Source of the DNA: Lysobacterales bacterium UBA2790 | GTDB lineage: Bacteria > Pseudomonadota > Gammaproteobacteria > Xanthomonadales > Xanthomonadaceae | Direction: 5' to 3' | DNA: 15,902 bases | NCBI GenBank assembly: GCA_002352135.1 | Contig: DEHW01000235.1 | Coordinates: forward strand, 7,768 to 23,669 | Shown here: positions 6,596-13,302 of the stretch, piece after piece | Numbering within the stretch: position 1 is the first letter of the stretch | Layout of the letters: each line of letters opens with the position of its first letter | Position numbers and translations under genes: made by a program | Notes under the pieces: model-generated | What the model was told of the DNA's origin: nothing | Databases searched by the model: none | The model's input: only the letters and a program-made list of their open reading frames with translations

Positions 6596-8066
6596 AGTCC
6601 TCAAAACCATCGCCAAACAGTGGCCCCAATACTTCCACCGGGCCAATGTCGCAGCGCGGCGTCACGCCGAACTGGATGGATTGCGGTCGCGCCTGACCGC
6701 GCGCATCCGAGGTCAGGCAAGCGGCGGGATCGGCCAGATTGCCTGCACCGGTGACGCCTGCGTCGACCAATGGGCTGGTCAGCGCCACGTCGTAGGCCAC
6801 CGGAAAGCTGGCCGGAAGCGCGGGCTCCGAGCCGATCAGCGCAAAGTCCGCGACGCCGACACCATTGATCCCGCAACCAAACTGAAGCGGGAGCAGACCC
6901 GCATTCTGGTTGGAGGCCTGCGCGCTGCCGAGACAGTGGGTCGCGTCGCCGCTACCATCCAATCCCGGTGCGCCGAATGCACTGTGCGACACCGTCATCG
7001 TGCCGACGTTATCGCTCATCCGCAGACTGTAGCCATCCGGCGCATCGTTGAATTGGAACAGGCTGTTGCGAACATCCAATACGCCGTTGGCATTGCCGGG
7101 ATTGGAGACACTGATCGCACCGCCGTAGATGCCCGCGAGGTTGCGCTCGAAGGTGCTGTTGCGTAGCTGCACGGCGCGCACCCGGGTGGCATTGATAAAC
7201 GCACCCGCCGCGATGGCACCGCCTTCGCGATCCGCCTGATTGCCACGGAAAAAGCTGCGTTCTATCGTCAGACCGCCATCTTCCACATGGATCGCGCCAC
7301 CGAAGCCCGCGATCGACCCGCCCGGGTTCTCCGCGACATTGCCGCTGAACCAACTTCCACGAATGGCGTGATTCAGACTGCCGTCGGCGATGTAGATGGC
7401 GCCACCGAGCAGCATGATCCCGCTCGTACTACCGTCCCCCAGTGCCGCGTTATCGATGAAGCTGCTGCCTTCGACGATCAGATTGCCGCTGCCAGCCTTG
7501 AGGATGGCACCGCCGCCGCTGGCGACGCCGCTCATCCCGTTCATGCGATTGTCGACAAACACGCTGTCGCTGACATTCAGTTGCGCGCTGGCGCTGATTG
7601 CACCCCCGCTACCGATGCCTGCGATACAACCTGAAAAAAGCACACGCTGCACCGTCATCGGCGGACCATCCGTGCCAGCGCGCAGGCAGCCGCCTTCGCT
7701 ACTTTCGCCGCGGGACAATGTGAGATCACGCACCACCAGCAACGCATTCTGGTTTGCATAGAACAGACTCGACGTGCCTTGCCCGTCGATATTGAGACCG
7801 GGGCTGAGTGAGCCATCAATGGTGATGAAGGTACCTGTTCGGCCGATGCGCGGCAGATTGCTGTTGACCAGAATCGTCTGGTTGCTGCCGACGTTGAAGT
7901 TAAGGTTGAACACCGTTTCAGTGTTGTTCGCGTTGATTGCCTCAATGACCGCACGCAGCGACTGCGCGCCACTATCGGCGGTATTGAAGACCGTATAGCT
8001 GGTCGCCGCGTAGGTCGGGAGACCGGGTATCAGTGCCAGCAGGGCTAGACCGAGGGAAAAACGCAT
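6594..8066 (-). CDS. Secreted right-handed beta-helix protein (choice-of-anchor Q / Pmp-like repeats)
   Basis: This encodes 490 residues with an N-terminal signal peptide (MRFSLGLALLALIPGLPTYA, cleavage near 20-21). Next comes a CSLREA-like segment with SLRAVIEAINANN (36-48). A series of roughly 30-residue beta-helix rungs follows, with six GGAI motifs (154, 185, 221, 256, 282, 315) and six FxxN motifs (170, 203, 240, 273, 306, 337), the combination known from chlamydial Pmp proteins and related surface proteins. The C-terminal part has SPLVDAG (431-437), DARGQARP (454-461) and CDIGPVE (472-478), the pattern of choice-of-anchor Q proteins, and ends in LFGDGFED. It is probably exported and surface-associated or released; no enzymatic residues are recognised. 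ATG 8066 is preferred over in-frame codons up to 8147 because it begins the signal peptide and has GGAG (8077-8074) seven bases upstream. It is divergent from the PCuAC gene. Confidence 0.85.
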   Translation of the reverse strand: MRFSLGLALLALIPGLPTYAATSYTVFNTADSGAQSLRAVIEAINANNTETVFNLNFNVGSNQTILVNSNLPRIGRTGTFITIDGSLSPGLNIDGQGTSSLFYANQNALLVVRDLTLSRGESSEGGCLRAGTDGPPMTVQRVLFSGCIAGIGSGGAISASAQLNVSDSVFVDNRMNGMSGVASGGGAILKAGSGNLIVEGSSFIDNAALGDGSTSGIMLLGGAIYIADGSLNHAIRGSWFSGNVAENPGGSIAGFGGAIHVEDGGLTIERSFFRGNQADREGGAIAAGAFINATRVRAVQLRNSTFERNLAGIYGGAISVSNPGNANGVLDVRNSLFQFNDAPDGYSLRMSDNVGTMTVSHSAFGAPGLDGSGDATHCLGSAQASNQNAGLLPLQFGCGINGVGVADFALIGSEPALPASFPVAYDVALTSPLVDAGVTGAGNLADPAACLTSDARGQARPQSIQFGVTPRCDIGPVEVLGPLFGDGFED

Positions 8067-8139
8067 GCGCACACTCCAAGAGGTTGACGGCAGCGTTACG
8101 GCGCATCCGTCAGATTTCGGACATGCGGGAGGAGCAGGC

Positions 8140-8156
8140 TGCGACACTTGGTCGCA
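8140..8156. repeat. Operator-like inverted repeat between divergent genes
   Basis: TGCGAC (8140-8145) and GTCGCA (8151-8156) form a 6-bp inverted repeat with a 5-bp spacer, in the 147-bp gap between the divergent beta-helix and PCuAC genes and about 58 bp before the PCuAC start. It could be a regulator-binding site or a leader hairpin. No convincing -10/-35 pair was found on either strand around it. Confidence 0.25.
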
Positions 8157-8213
8157 TCCCGCCGACGACAGAACGCATTAGTCTTTGCTGATTCACCGAA
8201 TGAGGAGCACCAC

Positions 8214-8663
8214 ATGCGACTGCACGCGATCATGGGACTGGGTTTGAGCATGTGGATGCTCAGCGTGTCGGCACAAGCCGAAGGCATTCGCGCCGAAGGC
8301 GCTTGGGCGCGCGCGATGCCGCCGACGGCGGAAGCCGGTGGTGGCTTCGTCACCCTTCACAACGACACGGATTCGGCCGTGCGCTTGGTCAACGCGCACA
8401 ACAGCCGCGTCGATCACATGGAAATCCACACCATGACGATGGAGGACGGCGTGATGAAAATGCGTCGACTGCCGGACGGCATCGAGATTCCGGCGCATGG
8501 CAAAGTCGAACTGAAACCCGGTGGCGAGCACCTGATGTTCATCAAGCCCAATCCCATCCTGAGCGCGGGTGAAACCGTCGAGGTCGAGCTGGAGTTCTCC
8601 ACCGGCGAGCGCCAATCGATCCGCTTCGAGGTCAAGGAGCGCCCACCGGTCGCTGGCCACTAA
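8214..8663 (+). CDS. Periplasmic copper chaperone, PCuAC family
   Basis: This encodes 149 residues: a signal peptide (about 1-22, MRLHAIMGLGLSMWMLSVSA then QAEG) followed by a PCuAC domain. Domain landmarks are EGAWARAMPPTAEAGGGFVTL (start of the domain), EIHTMTMEDGVMKMRRL with H72, M74/M76 and M81/M83, and the closing GGEHLMFIKP with H106 and M108. These His and Met residues are the family's Cu(I) ligands. PCuAC proteins carry Cu(I) in the periplasm, commonly to cytochrome oxidase CuA or CuB sites with a SCO partner; no SCO gene is in view. ATG 8214 is chosen because GAGGAG (8202-8207) lies just upstream and the signal peptide starts there; the open frame extends upstream without function. 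A small membrane-protein ORF follows 11 bp downstream. Confidence 0.92.
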   Translation: MRLHAIMGLGLSMWMLSVSAQAEGIRAEGAWARAMPPTAEAGGGFVTLHNDTDSAVRLVNAHNSRVDHMEIHTMTMEDGVMKMRRLPDGIEIPAHGKVELKPGGEHLMFIKPNPILSAGETVEVELEFSTGERQSIRFEVKERPPVAGH

Positions 8664-8674
8664 GCGCACGCGCC

Positions 8675-8827
8675 ATGGCGACCTTCAATCTCATCCTGCT
8701 GGTGGTCGGTGTGCTTTGGAGCGTGACCTGGTTTGGAGTGCTGTTGCGTTTGCTGCTGCAGCCGACGGACCGCGTTCCGAACGTGGCGAATGCCCCACTT
8801 CGGGACAGTGCGCGCGCGCTGATGTGA
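8675..8827 (+). CDS. Small single-span membrane protein, 50 residues
   Basis: This short frame begins at ATG 8675, 11 bp after the PCuAC stop, and ends at TGA 8825-8827. The first half is one strong hydrophobic helix (about residues 5-28, including LILLVVGVLWSVTWFGVLL); the rest is polar (QPTDRVPNVANAPLRDSA). Third codon positions are mostly G or C, as in the neighbouring genes, and the spacing suggests the same transcript as the chaperone. There is no strong Shine-Dalgarno; AAGGAG lies nearly 40 bases upstream inside the chaperone gene. I do not recognise a family. It may be a small accessory protein of copper or respiratory-complex assembly, but that is a guess from position; a chance ORF is the alternative. 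Confidence 0.45.
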   Translation: MATFNLILLVVGVLWSVTWFGVLLRLLLQPTDRVPNVANAPLRDSARALM

Positions 8828-8860
8828 GGGGTCACGCGGGCGCTTCGGTCCCTTACCTGA

Positions 8861-8933
8861 GGCGGGAGCGATGCACCCTGTATGACGAGGGCAGCAACCG
8901 TCCCGCCATCCGTTCTCTGGTGCCTGGGCGGGA
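8861..8933 (+). repeat. Three-part GGCGGGA / TCCCGCC / GGCGGGA arrangement
   Basis: GGCGGGA occurs at 8861-8867 and 8927-8933, and its complement TCCCGCC at 8901-8907. The middle copy can pair with either outer copy, giving two mutually exclusive 7-bp stems with loops of 33 and 19 bases. This lies in the 176-bp gap before the response regulator gene. It could be an RNA switch or a regulator site, or the end of the chaperone transcript; no T-run follows, so a simple intrinsic terminator is not supported. The rest of the gap shows no recognisable promoter. Confidence 0.35.
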
Positions 8934-9003
8934 ATCGCAGCGGATATTGAGCGACACTTAAGTTGGCCTTGCTTCAATGCATGGCAGGCTGAGGAGTGCA
9001 TCA

Positions 9004-9672
9004 ATGCGGCTGCTGATCGTGGAGGACTCGGAGAAATTGCGTGACGCCCTGCTGTCTGGCTTCTCGGCGTTCGGCTGGGCGGTGGACATGGCCGCGGACG
9101 GTGCGGCGGCGAGGCCCTATCTGGCGCAGTGGGATTACGACGTGGTGATCCTCGACCTGATGATGCCGCGCGTGGATGGCCTGCAGTTGTTGCGCGAAAT
9201 CCGCCAGCAAGGCAAACCTGTTCGGGTGCTGGTTTTGTCGGCGCGCGACCAGATTACCGATCGGGTTCAGGCGCTCGACTTGGGTGCGGACGACTATCTG
9301 GTCAAGCCGTTCTCGTTCGACGAACTGCGGGCGCGGGTGGCTGCCTTGACGCGGCGCCACCACGATGAGCATGAGCCGGAAATCGCCTTGGGTGAGCTGC
9401 GAATTCATACTGCGGCCAGATCGGTACGTGCGCCCTCGGGCACGCTTCCGTTGACGCCCAAGGAATACGCCATTCTCGAGTTTCTGGCGCGCCATCGTGG
9501 TCGGGTCTTTCATCGTGCGGCACTGTTCGAGCATCTGTATGGCAGCACGAGCAGTGCCTCCGACAAGGTCATCGAAGTGCTGATGAGCACCTTGCGCAGC
9601 AAGCTGGTCGATGCCGGGTGCGCCGATCCCATCACCACACGGCGTGGATTCGGCTATGTCGTTGAAGCGTGA
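9004..9672 (+). CDS. OmpR/PhoB-family response regulator
   Basis: This encodes 222 residues. The receiver domain (1-118) shows the acidic pocket ED (7-8), phospho-acceptor D51 in VVILDLMMPRVDG, the switch serine S79 in LVLSARD, and K101 in LVKPF. The C-terminal winged helix (about 125-222) contains LTPKEYAILEFLARHRGRV and ends with the typical [12 protein letters not shown]. It should bind DNA as a dimer once phosphorylated by the sensor kinase encoded next. ATG 9004 is preferred over in-frame ATG 8977 because GAGGAG (8991-8996) lies seven bases before it and MRLLIVED is the canonical N-terminus. The 3' end overlaps the kinase gene by 17 bp. Target genes are unknown; the copper chaperone upstream and RND pump downstream are plausible. 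Confidence 0.95.
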   Translation: MRLLIVEDSEKLRDALLSGFSAFGWAVDMAADGAAARPYLAQWDYDVVILDLMMPRVDGLQLLREIRQQGKPVRVLVLSARDQITDRVQALDLGADDYLVKPFSFDELRARVAALTRRHHDEHEPEIALGELRIHTAARSVRAPSGTLPLTPKEYAILEFLARHRGRVFHRAALFEHLYGSTSSASDKVIEVLMSTLRSKLVDAGCADPITTRRGFGYVVEA

Positions 9673-11062
9673 GCGCCCGCGTTCTTTGCGCCACCGGCTG
9701 GCCCGCAGCATTGCGCTGACGTCGACGATCAGCGTGGTGGTGCTGGCCTTGTTGCTGGACAAGAGCTTCGATCACCGACTGCAACAGCGCTTCGATGCCG
9801 GACTGCACGCCCGTGCCCGTGCGGTCGCCGCTTACCTGGGTGCCAGCGTGCGCGATGCCGAGCCACTGGAAACCTGGATGCCGGAATTCCGCGAGGCAGG
9901 GCACACCGATTTCTATCAAGCCTGGGACGCCAGCGGCCAAACACTGGCGCGCTCGGCGTCCAGCCATCAAGCGGACCTGCCCTTGCCGACGGCGCAGGAT
10001 GCGGAAGCACAATGGTTCGATCTCCAGTTACCGGATGGTCACCACGGACGCGCCATTGCCTTGGTCTTCGATCTGCCGGATGGCGATTCGCGCGACAGTC
10101 TTCGCGTGGTGGTGGCTGAAGAACGGGAGCAACTCGACGCGCTCATGGTGCAATTGCATGGTCTTCTGTTCGCGGGCGCACTGACGACGTTGGTGGTGGT
10201 CCTAATGCTGTCGCATTGGCTGTTGCGGCGTGGTCTGGCACCGCTTGATGGCTTCGCGGCGACCTTGGCGGCGACCCGGCCAGAGCAGGCGGCCAAACCC
10301 TTGTTCAGCGATGAGTTGCCCGCCGAGCTGATGCCCGTCGCGCGCAAGTTTGACCAGTTGGTGATGCGCGTATTCAAACTGCTTGATCGCGAGCGACGCT
10401 TCGCGCGCGACCTCGCGCATGAACTGCGCACACCGGTGGCCGAAACGCGGGCGCTGGCCGAAACCAGTGCCTATGTTGAAGGCGAGCACGAACTGCGCCG
10501 TCGGCTGCGTGCGATAGCCGAGACCAGTGCGGAAATGGAACGCACGATGGATACCCTGCTGGCGCTGGCGCGGATTGAAGCCGGGCTGGACCGACCGGCC
10601 ACCGAGCCCCTCGATCTGGTGCCCTTGCTCGGTGAAGTGCTGACGCGGAATCGACAGCGTCAGCTGAGCGACACCATTCCGGTCCACAGCGCACTTCCGG
10701 CCGAATGCTGGATCATCGGTGACGCCGGGATGCTGGAACGCCTGTTCGACATCCTTATCGGCAATGCCTTCGAGCATGCGCCACGCGGCATGTCAGACCA
10801 GCGGATCGAGCTCGAACTGCCGGATGAGCGCAGTGTGATCCTGCGTAATGCGGCACCGCATCTGGACCCGACGCTGGCGGCGCAACTGGGCAGACGGTTT
10901 CTGCACATCGAGTCCAATCCGGGCAGCGCCTCGCGGCACAGTGGGCTGGGATTGTCGCTGGCTGTCGCCTTGGCCGAAGCGCAGGGTCTGGGTCTGCACT
11001 TCGATTGGCAAGACGGTCAACTGACCGCACGCATCAGTGGGCTTACGCCGCTGCCGAGCTGA
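9656..11062 (+). CDS. Membrane sensor histidine kinase
   Basis: This encodes 468 residues: a membrane helix (about 19-36), a periplasmic sensor region of about 130 residues, a second helix (about 170-189), then HisKA and ATPase domains. The H-box is [10 protein letters not shown] with H255; the N-box is [10 protein letters not shown] with N370; the G2 box is HSGLGLSLA (428-436). The usual G1 DxGxG motif is replaced by RNAAPHLDP (397-405), a variant seen in a subgroup of kinases with HSGLGL boxes, so ATP binding may be atypical rather than lost. The start ATG 9656 lies inside the regulator gene (17-bp overlap), implying coupled translation; an upstream in-frame start at 9611 lacks support. The sensor region has no recognised domain and few metal ligands. 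The last 20 bp overlap the pyrC 3' end on the opposite strand. Confidence 0.92.
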   Translation: MSLKRERPRSLRHRLARSIALTSTISVVVLALLLDKSFDHRLQQRFDAGLHARARAVAAYLGASVRDAEPLETWMPEFREAGHTDFYQAWDASGQTLARSASSHQADLPLPTAQDAEAQWFDLQLPDGHHGRAIALVFDLPDGDSRDSLRVVVAEEREQLDALMVQLHGLLFAGALTTLVVVLMLSHWLLRRGLAPLDGFAATLAATRPEQAAKPLFSDELPAELMPVARKFDQLVMRVFKLLDRERRFARDLAHELRTPVAETRALAETSAYVEGEHELRRRLRAIAETSAEMERTMDTLLALARIEAGLDRPATEPLDLVPLLGEVLTRNRQRQLSDTIPVHSALPAECWIIGDAGMLERLFDILIGNAFEHAPRGMSDQRIELELPDERSVILRNAAPHLDPTLAAQLGRRFLHIESNPGSASRHSGLGLSLAVALAEAQGLGLHFDWQDGQLTARISGLTPLPS

Positions 11063-12086
11063 CTCGCCAAGTCATCGTTTCGCCTGCGCGCATCGGCACC
11101 AAAGTGGCCTCACCGAAGGGCAATTCGTGCGGCACGGTCCACGCCTCACGCTGCAGGGTCAAGGTCGTGGAATTGCGCGGCAAGCCATAGAAATCCGCGC
11201 CGTGGAAACTGGCGAAGGCTTCCAATCGGTCAAGCGCGCCCGCCTGTTCAAAGGCTTCGGCATACAGCTCAATGGCCGAGTGCGCGGTGTACAGCCCGGC
11301 GCAGCCGCAATCGGCTTCCTTGGTGTGACGTGCGTGTGGCGCACTGTCGGTGCCGAGGAAGAACTTCGGATTGCCCGAAATGGCCGCTGCCACCAATGCT
11401 TGACGATGCATCTCGCGCTTGAGTACCGGCAGGCAGTAGGCATGCGGGCGCAGTCCGCCAGCAAAGATTGCATTGCGATTCAGCAGCAGATGATGCGCCG
11501 TGATGGTGGCGGCGATGCCCGGTCGTGATTGCGCGACGAACTGCGCGCCCTGCGCCGTGGTGATGTGCTCCAGCACGATCTTCAAGCGCGGGAACTGCTC
11601 GCTGACGCGCACCAGATGACGCTCGATGAAGACCGCTTCGCGGTCGAAGATATCGATGCTCGGGTCGGTGACCTCGCCATGCATCAGCAAGGGCATCCCT
11701 GTTTCCTGCAACGCCTGGAACACCGCCTCGCAGCGCTGCAGATCGGTGACCCCGGAGTCCGAGTTGGTGGTGGCGCCCGCCGGGTAGTACTTCACCGCAT
11801 GCACAAAACCACTGGCCCGCGCGCGATGGATATCGTCGGCGCGGGTGTTGTCGGTGAGATACAGCGTCATCAGGGGCTCGAACGACATCCCCGGCGGCAA
11901 GGCATCCAGAATCCGCTGCCGATACGCCTCGGCCTCCGCCACGTTGCGCACGGGTGGACGCAGATTGGGCATCACGATGGCCCGCGCGAACTGCTGCGCG
12001 GTATCCGGCAACACCGCACGCAGCGCATCGCCATCGCGCAAATGCAGATGCCAATCGTCCGGGCGAGTCAGCGTGAGCGAGTCCAT
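11043..12086 (-). CDS. pyrC: Dihydroorotase (E. coli-type PyrC)
   Basis: This cytosolic enzyme catalyses cyclisation of carbamoyl-aspartate to dihydroorotate, the third step of de novo pyrimidine synthesis. The 347-residue length matches the E. coli protein (348). Zinc ligands and catalytic residues are in place: H13 and H15 in [10 protein letters not shown], the carboxylated lysine K99 in [15 protein letters not shown]136 in [10 protein letters not shown]174 in LEHITT, and D247 in [11 protein letters not shown]. It is a stand-alone housekeeping gene oriented against its neighbours; its stop region overlaps the end of the sensor kinase gene by 20 bp. The leader just before ATG 12086 has no Shine-Dalgarno and instead carries a pyrimidine run, CCCTCCTCC, on the coding strand. 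The 139-bp gap shared with the RND adaptor gene shows no convincing promoter on either strand. Confidence 0.97.
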   Translation of the reverse strand: MDSLTLTRPDDWHLHLRDGDALRAVLPDTAQQFARAIVMPNLRPPVRNVAEAEAYRQRILDALPPGMSFEPLMTLYLTDNTRADDIHRARASGFVHAVKYYPAGATTNSDSGVTDLQRCEAVFQALQETGMPLLMHGEVTDPSIDIFDREAVFIERHLVRVSEQFPRLKIVLEHITTAQGAQFVAQSRPGIAATITAHHLLLNRNAIFAGGLRPHAYCLPVLKREMHRQALVAAAISGNPKFFLGTDSAPHARHTKEADCGCAGLYTAHSAIELYAEAFEQAGALDRLEAFASFHGADFYGLPRNSTTLTLQREAWTVPHELPFGEATLVPMRAGETMTWRVSSAAA

Positions 12087-12216
12087 GGCAAGGATCCAGG
12101 AGGAGGGACGCGCAGTTTAGCGTGGTCGTTCGAGAGCGCTTTGATCGCTGGCATCGCCGTAAAGCAAGACCAAAGACTGCCTCGGCACAGTGTTCGCATT
12201 CACATTGATTGCGCTT

Positions 12217-12222
12217 GAGGAA
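12217..12222 (+). promoter_or_regulatory. Ribosome-binding site GAGGAA of the RND adaptor gene
   Basis: GAGGAA ends three bases before ATG 12226. It supports that start, which also begins the signal peptide, over an in-frame GTG at 12190. Confidence 0.6.
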
Positions 12223-12225
12223 GTC

Positions 12226-13296
12226 ATGCAGCCGAGTCGTACGGTCGCCGTGTTGTTGAGTGGGTTGTTGTCGGTCAGTTTGCAGGCGCAGGACATCGCG
12301 GCGTCCGCCACGGTACTGTCACTGGATTCCGCGCGCTTGCAGGCGATGGGTGTCGAGCTGGTCGGCGTGCAGGTGACGCCGGACTACGCGCTGACCCGTG
12401 TGCCTGCGCGCTTGCAGATTGCGGATACGGCTCGGCAGTCGGTGGTGGCGCCGTTCGCGGGGGCCATCCTGCGTGTGGCGGTGCTGGAAGGGCAGGTGGT
12501 GCAGCGCGGCGATGTGCTGGCCGAGGTACGCAGTCCCGACTGGCAGGCGAGGCTTGCGGAGGCGGCGCAGCGCGAGGCGGCCTGGGCCGATGCCAAGGCG
12601 CGTGCCGAGCGAAGTGAAGCGCTGCTGGACGCGGGGGTGATTTCCGCGCGCGAGGCCGAGCAGGCCAGGGCGGCATGGCGCGCGGCCACCACGACGCGCA
12701 ATACCATGCAGGCCGATTCGCAAGGTATTCGGCCAATTTCTGGCGGCTACGCATTGTTGGCCACGCAGGCCGGGATGGTCTTGCATCGCGCGGTCGGCGG
12801 CGGCGATCCGGTGACCACCGATGAAGTGCTGTTCGAGATTGGCGATGCCAGCGAACGGTGGGCCGAAGCTCGCCTGCCAGCGCGCTTTGCGACGCAGATG
12901 GCTGTCGGCGATGCGGTTCGGGTAGTCGGTGAGGAAGGCTTAGGCGAAGTGATCGCGGTGGGGCGGGCCATCGATCCGCGAACGCTGGACGTGAGTCTGA
13001 CGGCACGGCTGCCAGAGGGCGTGGCTTTGCCGGGGCAGTCGGTCGAACTGGAACTCCGCCATACCGCACCGCCGAACACGGTCCGCCTACCGTCGGCGGC
13101 GGTGGTCGACATCCACGCACAGCATCGGGTCTTTGTCGCGGCGCCCGAGGGCTTGCTCATTCGCAGCGTCGTCGTGCTGGCGCGCGATGGTCAGGAGGCG
13201 GTGGTGACCGGGCTGGGCGGAGACGAGCGCGTGGCAGCGCGTGGTCTGCTGGCCTTGAAGACCTTGGCGCTGGAAGCGCTGGCAGAGCAAGAGTAA
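12226..13296 (+). CDS. RND efflux periplasmic adaptor subunit (CusB/CzcB-like)
   Basis: This encodes 356 residues with an N-terminal signal peptide (about 1-22). The membrane-fusion-protein order follows: first lipoyl half with VVAPFAGAILRVAVLEGQVVQ (73-93), a short alpha-helical coiled-coil hairpin (about 105-165), second lipoyl half (about 172-208, ending DEVLFEIGD), a beta-barrel domain, and the membrane-proximal domain with LPSAAVVDI (288-296). Such adaptors bridge an inner-membrane RND pump and an outer-membrane channel in the periplasm. It is on the short side for CusB-type adaptors, and I see neither an extra metal-binding domain nor clustered His or Met residues. The pump gene starts 6 bp after its stop, so the two form an operon. 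The specificity has to come from the pump and stays open. Confidence 0.88.
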   Translation: MQPSRTVAVLLSGLLSVSLQAQDIAASATVLSLDSARLQAMGVELVGVQVTPDYALTRVPARLQIADTARQSVVAPFAGAILRVAVLEGQVVQRGDVLAEVRSPDWQARLAEAAQREAAWADAKARAERSEALLDAGVISAREAEQARAAWRAATTTRNTMQADSQGIRPISGGYALLATQAGMVLHRAVGGGDPVTTDEVLFEIGDASERWAEARLPARFATQMAVGDAVRVVGEEGLGEVIAVGRAIDPRTLDVSLTARLPEGVALPGQSVELELRHTAPPNTVRLPSAAVVDIHAQHRVFVAAPEGLLIRSVVVLARDGQEAVVTGLGGDERVAARGLLALKTLALEALAEQE

Positions 13297-13302
13297 ATCG
13301 CC

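Noticed and set aside
12098..12205. Small + strand ORF after the purine run AGGAGGAGGG in the pyrC/adaptor gap
   Set aside because: The only frame (GTG at 12122, 28 codons) has no hydrophobic or conserved feature and starts 14 bases after the run, too far for good initiation.
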